Shown: in pieces, positions 22,400 through 33,300 of the stretch
How the letters are laid out: each line of letters opens with the position of its first letter
Numbering within the stretch: position 1 is the stretch's first letter
Assembly (NCBI GenBank): GCA_023935145.1
Contig: CM043705.1
Span: forward strand, 88,260,084 to 88,324,083
From: Bretschneidera sinensis
Lineage: Eukaryota > Streptophyta > Magnoliopsida > Brassicales > Akaniaceae
Direction of reading: 5' to 3'
Length of the DNA: 64,000 nt
The notes under the pieces: model-generated
The model's input: only the letters and a program-made list of their open reading frames with translations
Databases searched by the model: none
Told to the model about the DNA's origin: nothing
Program-made: the position numbers and the translations under genes

Positions 22400-24600
22400 G
22401 TCGCGAGGAGGATGGATGTTCTTTCTTTAATAGCACGGGAAGAACGTGAAAGCGTCAGTAGCGTAATTGGATTTGGAGTCGGGGGATTTACAAGAAACTG
22501 TTTTTATCTTAATAAATTTTCGACTGTGATGTGCGGTGATGATTTGATCAAGTGGATCGACGGTGAATGTTGCTTTTGGTTGGGTAGAGAATAGTCGATG
22601 CAAATAAATCAACTATGCTTTTTCTTTTTTGGTTTCTTCATTTTTACCCCAGTTTTCCTATCTTTTTAATTTTTTATTTCTCTAAAAATAAAATAATTGC
22701 ATTGACATGAGATTATTGTCCACCAATTAACCTAAATTAATTTTTTTTCAATGTAATAATTTTTTAACTGAATTTTTGATCGAATTGAAAATAAGACATT
22801 ATTTTTAATTTTTAAAAAAAAAACAATCATTGAACTAAAGTTATGATCACTTTCAATAACTTGAAATAAAAATAAAACACTAATCGAGATTTAATTCTCT
22901 CCAATTTTATAATAAAAAACATATTTTAATTAATTGTTTTTAGTTTTGTATTGCTTTATCTAAGTAAAACTTCAATAATTGTGGGTGTCAATTAGTTTAA
23001 TTAGTGAAATCTTTCTACAATTGCATAAAAAATTAAAGATTAAATTTCACTCATATTAGAGATTAAAGATGAAAAAAGAAATAAAACTGCCTCTCATTAT
23101 ATATTTCATAAATTCAATAAAACTCTGATTAAAAACGAAAGAAAAATCATAATCTAAAAAATAGTAATTACAAAAAAAAGAGATAGTTGTGTATTTTGAA
23201 TTAATAACAATAATTGAACTAATTGTTCATTGACACCCGTTATACATAAGTAACAAATTATAAATTTAATTATATTAATTTTTGTTATTTTTATAATTAA
23301 TATTAAGAGATTCAAACTTAAAATCTCTTTTATGGTTAAATGCTCAAAGCATGTTAAATTATTGTAAAGAATGACACATTTTTTTCCAAATTTATATGCA
23401 TCCATGTAAAAACTAATAAGGATACATTTGAGTAAGTTTTTCTTTTTCTTTTTTTTTTTTTTACATTGGATTGAAAAAAAAAGATAGAATTGAATAAAAA
23501 AGAAGATAAAAATAAGAATCAAATCTTACAAATATAAGAAATAAAGCATAAAAATGATCTTATCTTTCTCATTTATAAAAATTATTTGTTCATATATTTA
23601 TTTTAATTAGATATATATTTTCATTCTGGTGTACCAAACAAACACAAAATTGTATTTACATTTGAAAGTGATCTTACGTGACATTATCCTGACGTGATTG
23701 TATATAATTAGGTTTTCAAATTTATAATTTCCTTCAATTTTTGTTTTTATATTCTTAATTTAGTCTTTATAACGCATAATGTCTCGATAGTTTTAATTAT
23801 AACATTGTTAAATATACAAACAACTTATGTGCCTTAAAAAAATTGAATCTAAATAGTATATATCTTAAACTAGCAGAGACCTTGTGCTCTACATGGGAAA
23901 TTATGGTATTTTTCATGTACATTGCCTGAAGCCTAAGCTAATTAAAATGACTTGAAAGAGATGAATCTAGATGTAACAATCATCAAGTTAAAAGTATCAC
24001 GCCATTCCCAAAACCAGAGGTCCAAAGAATTATAGCCTTTGTTTGGAAAGTTGGAAGGGATAGAAAAGGAGAGAAAATAAAAGGGTTGCTCCTGTCAATG
24101 TTTCCCCTCGTTAAAAAAACCTTTTCCTTTCACCATTTCCCACTCATTAAAAAAAATGCACCTCCCTCCAAACCCTCTCAACCTTTCCCCTTCATTAAAA
24201 AAAATCCCTCCCTCAAAAAAATCTCAATCAAAGGGTACGCATGCCCTCCATTCCCCTCAATCAAGAAATATAGTGGGAAAGGAAAACACCCTCAATGCAA
24301 TTATGCAAGCAAACAATTTTCTTTTTATACATCATTCTGTTGGGTAAGTAGCCAAAATACATGAATTCCAAATACAATAGAGTTAAAAACAAATTCATAA
24401 TCAATTTTAAAATACCTTCTCTAACTTCTCTTTTTTTTTTGCTTTTCTTTTAATTGTCCCTGCAAAGAAAACCTCCTCCACAGCTAAAAAAGCCCTCACC
24501 ACACAAAATATTCATGCTTGGAATAGCTATCCTCATAACAAGAACAACAACAAACTATGCTGAAAACTTCCAAGAAGACCAATAAAGAAGAAAATAAACT
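22400..24600. other. AT-rich intergenic DNA between TMN gene and orphan EEP exon
   Basis: The TMN promoter should lie at its left end: a CT-rich leader-like stretch at about 22320-22390 adjoins the ATG at 22287. The rest is AT-rich. Around 24086-24260 a degenerate direct repeat of pyrimidine-rich DNA and TTAAAAAAA runs gives a spurious frame rich in SFPFIKK-type repeats; I do not regard it as a gene. Confidence 0.5.
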
Positions 24601-24616
24601 TCAAAAAATTGTCATA

Positions 24617-24876
24617 TCACTCTTCTTCTTGCGTTCGACTAGGTGGTTCAAGCATTCTAACAGTTTGGGGAAGCATAAACTCGGAAAATATAGGATAGTG
24701 GGAGGAAGGATAGAATCCATCGATGTTATCATTCACTACTTCACATAAAACAGAATTCAGAGATCTACCTCTCAAAAGAATCCAATCTAGGTGTAAATCC
24801 TGCGTCTGGCGGTCCCAACAGAGGCAGAGTGCTCTGAAAATCAACTTTAGAAATTCAAGAGCTCCCTGCTTGTCAC
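24617..24876 (-). pseudogene. orphan terminal exon of an endonuclease/exonuclease/phosphatase (EEP) family gene
   Basis: From an acceptor TGTCAG|GTGAC (exon start 24876) the minus strand reads an open frame, GDKQGALEFLKLIFRALCLCW, then QTQDLHLDWILLRGR and DGFYPSSHYPIFSEFMLP, to TGA at 24617-24619. DWI and the SSHYPI histidine correspond to the C-terminal catalytic D and H motifs of DNase I-like EEP enzymes. The upstream exons, with the expected GDFN and NTH motifs, are not found in the 1.9 kb before the next gene. This is therefore a detached last exon: a gene fragment, or the end of a gene broken by rearrangement. The frame is intact, so decay is recent or the exon is still used. Confidence 0.6.
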
Positions 24877-25143
24877 CTGACAGTACCAGACAAATATACT
24901 AGGCCATGGATATAAAATGCAAACAAAGCAGTATAGAAGTAACAAAAGGAATAACTTTGAATCCATGATAAGTTCTTATGAGGAAAACGTTTTTCCTCAC
25001 TCGAGCATTAGGTCATGCATCCCTCATGTCTCCTACTACACTATGCTCTCTGCAGACATGTATAGATACAGGCCAAAGGCAATCTAGTCAGTCCCCTACC
25101 CGAACAAATATTTTAAATACATATATTCCCGTGGCACTAAAGT

Positions 25144-25258
25144 TTAGGAAAGCCATATTTGAATTTAGTACTACAGGAGGTAGGTGGAGAAGGAGCATTA
25201 GAATTTAGGAAAGCCATATCTTAATTTAGTACTACAGGAAATACATGGAGAAGAACAT
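25144..25258. repeat. tandem duplication, about 61-bp unit
   Basis: TTAGGAAAGCCATAT, then AATTTAGTACTACAGGA, occurs at 25144 and again at 25205 with diverged ends. Non-coding region between the two orphan fragments. Confidence 0.75.
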
Positions 25259-26252
25259 ACTCCCCCAGCTTGGTGAAAAGGAAAGTGGAAGGACAAATTC
25301 AGGAAAATACCGACATATAATGCAAGGAGTATAGGGGAACTTAATGTGAGAGTAAAAGAGTCTTAATTTCCAAGAAGCTAGTGCTTTCAACCTTTAGGAC
25401 ATCATTTTCCTACCAAAAAAATCAATATGCAGTTTCTTGGAGGAGCTACTGCTAAATACTAACATATAAGAAATGTGTTGTCATCAATAATCCCAAGCCA
25501 TGGCCCAAAATTGGACTGCACAAAGCATGTAAGTGAAATTCTGGAACTGAAGGGCATATAATGAAATGATTCTCATATTTAAATTAAACTAAATAAAATT
25601 CAACATGACGGTAGCTTTTCGACTCCTTTCTGGTGATTCAATTCAGGGGAATATCTTGGACGGAATTGCTCCATAACAACGAAACATAGTAAATATAAAT
25701 AAACACTTATAAAACAATAAAGAAGCAAAGTAGCTCCAAGTGTATTTAGTAAAAAAGAATTACTGATCCAGCAGGAAAGTATTCATTCCATTCACCCTTT
25801 TCTTTCTTAAATGAAGCTTAATGTTGACTGAGTTAATATAATAAACCAACAAAACAAAAAGTAGAGCTTCCTTATTTTCAGAAGAAAATATAATTGATTG
25901 GCATGTAGGAACAAGGTGCAAGTCTCAGCAACAAGGAGAACATCTTTTCATGTGTTTTCTTTGGGTAATGGTAAGAAGAGCATTATTGCTCTCAAACGAG
26001 GCGTTTCAAAGCAATGAAATTTAATTAATAATGCAACTAGTGCATCATATTGAATGAAAGAGGTAGATATAGCCAGCCCAGGCACCGAAAATGGCATACC
26101 CACAAGAAAATTAAAAGGGTGCAAAATGCTATTCTCCTTCAGAAAATTGTAACAATATTTCCTAAAATAAAGCACCAGCATTCCAAACATGAGAGTAGTG
26201 GGATCATGAATCATTTCCTCAATCTAGTTCTCCATAATTCCTAGCACTATGC

Positions 26253-26453
26253 GTGGGCCCAGATGAGTTTTGGACGAGGAATTACTGGGAGGAGGTGGCA
26301 TCCTGTGAAATGATTCCAAAGGAGGAGCTGTGTAGGGAGAGAGGTGGAGATGAGTTTTGTATTGCTTCTAGAGGTTTGCCGCTTACCATAATGCTTTTGT
26401 GTTATGCAGCCTGTATTAATAAGGCCCTTAAAACTAAAGGACTGAAGCTCTAA
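26253..26453 (+). pseudogene. unrecognised coding-like fragment, possible orphan exon
   Basis: An open frame encodes WEEVASCEMIPKEELCRER, GGDEFCIASRGLPLTIML and a basic end NKALKTKGLKL, with TAA at 26451-26453. The composition (acidic/basic alternation, GC-richer than its flanks) looks like genuine coding DNA, but I recognise no family and see no matching exons upstream. It may be the last exon of a lost gene, like the EEP exon 1.4 kb away on the other strand. Confidence 0.3.
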
Positions 26454-26784
26454 CTCATGATCTTATGTCTTATATGTCTTAATTACTGAGCTAGCATTCT
26501 TGTTGTAATATTATTACATTTCATAAATATATAATACATGTTATTTAGTTTAATAATAATTACATCAAATTGTTTGATATTTGAGTAAAAATATTTTGAT
26601 AAATATTCATTCATAAGTTTTAAATTAGTAAAATTTATTGATAATTAATTATTTTATATTATTTTAATTTTTTAATTTTTTTATAATTTAATTAATATTA
26701 TTTTATTCAAAACGACCCAACGCTTCGAGCTTTCACCTCGCTTCAGCCAAAACGTTTCGCCCAACACCCTCGTCTCTAAAAACA

Positions 26785-26787
<3 letters not shown>

Positions 26788-26818
<31 letters not shown>
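26788..26818. repeat. (TA)n microsatellite
   Basis: A pure TA run lies about 500 bp upstream of the RRP45 start codon, in or near its promoter. Confidence 0.9.
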
Positions 26819-26823
<5 letters not shown>

Positions 26824-27313
26824 CAAACAGTCATATAAGTCACTTGGGGTTTGACCCCATTTAGGGTTTTCTTTTGCATTTCTGCTCCGTTGCCGACCAC
26901 TCCTAAAAGCCTCAAGCCCACCACCACGTCGACACAGCTTGAGCAACTTTCTTTCTCTCTATCCACCACGCGAATCAGCGACGCCAGGCGTCCACAAGAG
27001 GTTAATCATCTCTCTACTAGTGATAAGTTCTACTTCTAAGATTTTGATTGTATCAATTAAAAATTGGGGGCCCAAGTTGAGAATGCAGTAAAGGTGTCGG
27101 ACCCAATTGTGTAAAAACTCCGATTTCTTTTTATATTCTTTTCTTTGCTAATTTCTTTTATGCTTTTAACTTTTTTGATTAATCATGTATAACATCCATT
27201 CATGAGTAATATGATGTCAGTTTGATTGATTAGTAACTTTGTTTTCTAAACTTGGGTTGACTTGATTGTTGGCAATTCCTGCGCAGAAACAAAGAATTTG
27301 GGAAAGGAAAAAA

Positions 27314-30300
27314 ATGGAAGGGAGATTAGCAAATACATGGCGGTTGACGGTGAATGAAAAAAAATTCATTGAAACTGCTTTGCTTTCTGAACTCAGAACC
27401 GACGGTCGTGGCCTTTACGATTATCGTAAACTTACCATCAAGTTTGGCAGGTTAGTACAACCCTCAAATGCATTTATATATATGCCTGTTATATACGTAT
27501 GCATAAGCTTTTATTGGTTTAATTGCTACTTATCATGTTACAATTGTTTTCATTTTGCAACGTGTTTCTCATATTAGAATTAGTGTTGTTTTCATTTACT
27601 AAACTGAATTTCTTGTTGGATACTACGCTGCTATGCAAAATACAATCTATTAAGTAACTTCTGTTACCTTATTATTGTATGTATATACTTTTGTCAGCCC
27701 ATGATGTATTGTAATTGATGTGCTCATTGATGTTAACCATTTTGGTTGTTTAACTTTAATGTACTGATTTAGAGGCCTGGTTAAATGCTATGCTGCCATT
27801 TGGAATAAATCATTGGGATTTGGGGTTTTTGGATGAGTTGATAATTTATTGTACATGCTTATATTTCTGCAATTGGCTTCCTCAGATTCATGCTTTATTC
27901 TTGTTTAGATGATACACTACTATAAAATGAATGGTTGTTTTCTTCTGTAAATTTGCAGAGAATATGGGTCATCAGAGGTGCAGCTTGGCCAGACTCATGT
28001 TATGGGGTTTGTGACTGCTCAACTAGTACAACCTTATAAAGATAGACCCAATGAAGGGTCACTTTCAATTTTCACTGAGTTTTCTCCTATGGCTGATCCT
28101 TCTTTTGAGCCAGGTCGTCCTGGAGAATCTGCTGTGGAGTTGGGTCGTGTAGTAGACCGTGGTCTAAGGTGATATCGTCATTTTTCAAATCTTATGATTG
28201 TAACAGAATTCTCTCTGTTAGGAATTTATCCTGATAGCATTTGACTTTTCCTTGACCATTATAAAAGTTTGAAACATCAATAATATTTTCTTGTACAGTA
28301 AGATGTATTTTATCTTATGAAAATCTCATTTGTCTTTTTTAACGCTTTTTGTCACGAGTATTATGTGAATATTAATTATTAATACTTTTTAAAAATGTAT
28401 ATATTTTGCTAATACATTTAGTCGTATCGAAGCAAAGTAAGTTTTAATCAGGGAATGTCATGATAAGAGCATCTTAGTTGGTAGTTTCCTATTCGATATT
28501 CAAAATCCTTGCAAAACAAAGAAAGGAGTATATGTAAATAGCTTTGTGGTATTTAGGGTTCCAAAGACTTTGATTATGAAATTATTATGAGTTGTTTGGT
28601 TATTGAGGCTTTATGTCTAGTGTGTTTCTTTTTTTTCTATTGAGATTATACAATTTTTCTTTGAACTCTATATACTCTTCTTAACCTTTTGTCGCTGCAA
28701 AAAAATTTCAAAAACGATATTCTTCCTTTCCAGCCACTCTTTGGTCATCAAGCCTCAATCGAATTAGTTCTAAATCTTTCTTCAAACCCTAAGCCCTCTC
28801 TTCGACACATTCAAACCATAGAATTCTTAGTTCTCTGTCCTGGGCCCACCTTGAAGCCATGTATACTGGTTCCCTGAATCTGTCCTATGTCAGTAACTTT
28901 TGTACAGAAAACTGATGTTTACCACTGGAGAGTGGAATGCTTAGTGACGAACATTTCTTTTGGATATTTGAAATGAATATACTGAACATTTAGAGTGATC
29001 TTGCAGGGAAAGCCGGGCTGTGGATACTGAATCACTTTGTGTTCTAGCTGGGAAGTTGGTATGGGCTGTTCGTATTGATCTTCACATTCTAGACAATGGG
29101 GGGTACGTTGTAATTTATTTTATGCTCCTCCGGTTTTAGCTTATTTTCCTCTTCTGCTATTGTTAAATGTATATACTTATCTCCAGTATTTACCATTGTG
29201 GGAACAGAAACCTTGTTGATGCTGCTAATGTCGCTGCTTTAGCTGCTCTCTTGACATTTCGGAGGCCTGAATGCACACTAGGAGGAGAAGATGGTCAGGA
29301 AGTGGTAGTACACCCCCTTGAGGTTAGCTCCATTAAACCTCTGGACATTTAAATTTGGGAGCTCGTGAGGGTCATTTTCTTGATAATAATAATAATCTTC
29401 AAAGAAGGGGGAGAGTCATTTTAATAGGTACTATATCTGTAAGAAGTGTACCGAATCCGTTTATCATCTTGGTGGAGTGCCGCTAGAAGTTTGTGGGAGA
29501 TGGCTCATATAATTGTGGGGGGATTTTTGGGTGGTTGCGAGTTCCGTGAGAGATGAAATTTGGGTTTGGAGTGGTTTGAGGACTTCCAAGGAGGTCAAGA
29601 AGGTTTTAGAGTTAATTTCACACTCTATTTGGTGGATTGTATGGAGAGAGGAACCGGAGGGTTTTTGATGGAATAGAAAGACCTATTGCAAATATTAGAG
29701 ATGGTTCAATACCCTCAACTTTTGGTTTAAATCGAATTTCTTTGTAAATAATGATGATCTTGTAGATTTTGTGTTTTTTCTTCATTGTAAATAGCCTTTG
29801 GCTTTGAGTTGCACTATCTTGCTGCTTTCTTAATAAATTTTTTTACTTATAAAAAATAATAATAATTGTACTATGATTAGTATTAGTATTAGTTATTTGC
29901 TTTATGTTTATATGTGAAGTTTGCAAGCATGTGGTACATTTTGAGACCTGTTTTTGATGTTTCCAAAACCAAATATCCTTGACATAGAACGTAAAAAATC
30001 TTAAATCATGGTTATTGAGGTTAGCTCCATTAAACTTCCGAGCATTTAAATTTGGGAGCTCATGAGCGTCATTTTCTTAATAATAATAGTAAATAATAAT
30101 CATACTATGATTAGTATTAGTGATTTGCTTTATGTTTAAATGTGAAGTTGGGAAAGCATGTGGTACATTTTGAGACCTGCTTTTTGATGTTTCCATAACG
30201 AAGTATCATTGGCCTAGAAAGTAAAATCTTTAATCATGGTTATCCTATATTTTTCTTGTTTTTATTCTAATTTGATCTATAAGTTTAAGGGACTTCATAA

Positions 30301-33300
30301 GTGGCCATACAGCTAGGTCAAGTTCTTCATTTGGAAAGAAGAAAAGGCTAACTTTTAGGGTGTAGATTATCTTCCAACCGTGAAATTTGTTCACTAAAAC
30401 TTACTTAAGTTGTATATACATGTATACTATCTTTTGATCCAAAGGTTGTCGTAGATGTATTCATAAATCGATCACCGAAATGGTTGTTGCGCCAGGGACT
30501 CAAGCTTAATGGTTTTAAATAAATAAGTTCCTTATCTCCATCTCATGATTTAGAACACTGAGATCATGATCAAAATCATATTTATGCTATGAAGTTGAAA
30601 CACCCATGATTTGTGTCTTTATTACATGTACATGAAGAGGGGCAATTGATTGCTTTCTTAACAAAGTGACCATATCTCCATCATTGATACATCATAAAGG
30701 AGAGATGGAGGGTGAAAGGGTGAAACCAACGTTCCGGATCACGCGACCTAGATCGTGGTGTGTTTGCGACCTGGACTGTGAGAAGTAGCAATCCCAACCA
30801 TAGAAATAAATGGATACCAAAGCAAGAGAGAAAGGGACCATCCAAATGTAGATCCATGAGAGAAGCGCACTTGTCTTCAAAAGACTGAGAAGCATTGTTC
30901 CCTCATGAAAGGTCAGTTCAAGAAGTAAGTCAGATTGAAGCTGTAGATCAAGGAGAGAGAGTCAGCCGCCGCCAGAAATCTTGGAGAGAGAAGCACCATT
31001 GTCTTAGCTGAGGAGAGAGAAATGTAGCCGCAGCAGTTGAGGAAAGAGCCTCGTAATTGAGGAGAGGAAGGCAAGTGTTGTATGGCGGAGAGAGAGAGGT
31101 CGTCCATTGGCGTTGTAGAGTGGAGAGAGAATGTGTCGCAAAGCGGAAAGATAGAGAGAGAAGCTGGGGAGATAGAAAATTGTTTATGAGTTTTTTACTT
31201 TTGTCTTCTTTTTTTTTACAGTATGAGTTTCTTTTTATAATATTATTATACTAATATATTACTATGTACTCTACTGTCACTGATATTGTAAAATTAATCT
31301 AAAGTAGAAAGAGAACCACTAGCTGGGTTACCGACTTCTTTTTTTTTAATATTAAATTTTCTTTTCTTGTTTAGTCGGCTTAAAAGTTTAAAATACTACT
31401 ACACAAATTAATTAGAACTATAAACCTATAAATATACTATTGATATGTATGTGTTTTGGTTTACTTTTTCTCTTTCTTTAAATCTACTATTGAAATAAAT
31501 GTTTTTTATTTACTATATATATATGTAGCGATCCAACTAAGCCTACCTCTCCGTACCGCGTATTTGGGAAAAGTCTTGTACCGCGTACCCGTCCCAGCGT
31601 TCCTGGTAACTTTGGGTGAAACGAAGCAGTAACAAAGTACCCAGCCCCCCTAAGCAAGTGTTTCTTCTTCTTCTTTTTTTCTCCTTTTCTTGAAATAGAA
31701 GTTAAATCTTTTCTATTGTAATTATTATTATTATTATTAAAGGCTGGGCTACGTAATGGGTGTTGATTCTCTCTTTCTTAACCTACCACATACCTCAGTA
31801 AGGGTCTGGCTAGCCCTAATTCTATTGCCTCTCTGTAGACCCTTAAGAAGATCCGAAATAGTCTCTTGAAATACATTCCATACTTCCTCAACTCCTCCTT
31901 CATATTTCTTCTGTTTTTTTTCTCCTTTTGCTGGTTTCCATTGCAAAGACTAGCTATATTTTATATCCTGGTAGAATTCCTAAGGAATACTAAATTAGTG
32001 ATCATTCTGTGTCATGCTCTGGTAACTTACCTAACTGCAAAGAACTAATTTTAGTGGATGTCTCTGACTACATTCAATCATATGGTTGTTTGTATTCTCT
32101 TTCATTTTGACAGGTGAGGGAGCCACTTCCTTTGATAGTGCATCATCTTCCTATAGCATTCACTTTCGGATTTTTTAATAATGGGAGCATCGTGGTATGG
32201 AACTCTTCTCCTATTTGAACTTCCAGTTGTGCAGAGCTGAATTCCATTGATTAGGTTTTTCCTAATGTAGTCAAATGTCGCATAGGTGATGGATCCAACT
32301 CACAATGAAGAGGCTGTTATGGGTGGAAGAATGACTGTAACTGTTAATGCAAATGGTGATATTTGTGCCATTCAAAAAGCGGGAGAAGAAGGTGTCCTGC
32401 AGAGTGTTATCATCCATTGTTTGCGACTTGCTTCTTCAAGGGCTGCCGCAACAACAAAGATGATAAAAGAAGCAGTGAGTTTCTCTATTCAAAATAGTCT
32501 TTTGAAAATCGAGGCGCCTCATTTTTTTCGTAAATGCTCCAATTAGTCACTTGGAATAGTATGATAATTTCTTTACAGAGTAATTCAAATTTAATTGACA
32601 AGTGGGTCTCTAATTTTGATTCGCTGTGGTAAAAGGAAACTGTTTTTTTTTTCTTTTTATGTACTTACAAAATTTTGTTTATAATTTGAATATTAAGTGC
32701 AAGTGAATTGTTGTAGATTGGAAAATATATGCTTCATTATAATTTTCTGGATGCACCATGAGTTTCATTGATTGAGGATACACTTTCTAAGAGGTTACTC
32801 GTTCACAACTTGACATCATTGAGCTGCAATGTTCTCTATAGATTTTCGGTTAGGTTGTCAAAAAGGGGGTTGGGGTTGGGCTCTCAACTCAACTCAACCA
32901 AAATCTAATTCCAAACTATTTAGGGTTGGGTAAACGTGTCCTTTCCCTTCATAATTCATTCCTTACTGTTCGAAATCATTTTCTTCATAAGATGCTTTGA
33001 AATCGTTTTCTCCCTACTTTTTAATCAAACCCTTTATTCTACTTGACTACAAGAATTACTCCATGGTGCTGTATTAATGGGTTCATGTTGCATGCAGTTA
33101 TATATCTCTACTGCATTCTTGCAACTTTTACTTGATTGGTCTAACCTCCACCTTGTTAGCAGTGTATTGATTTCTCATTCTATTTTTACATATTTCACAC
33201 ATTTAGGCTAACACTTCCATTCTGGTCGTTTGACACTGTTGACCAGAAGCATAGTTGGTTTTAGGACTGAAACTTGTTCTCTTTTAACTTAGTAGGTTTC

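Noticed and set aside
24086..24364. ORF with SFPFIKK-like repeats
   Set aside because: The repeats follow from alternating CCCTC and TTAAAAAAA DNA runs; two other frames are equally open, so there is no coding bias.
29401..29700. Exon of a reverse transcriptase gene
   Set aside because: The frame WWIVWRE...NRRVFDGIE is broken by a one-base shift and is only the 3' end of a truncated LINE.
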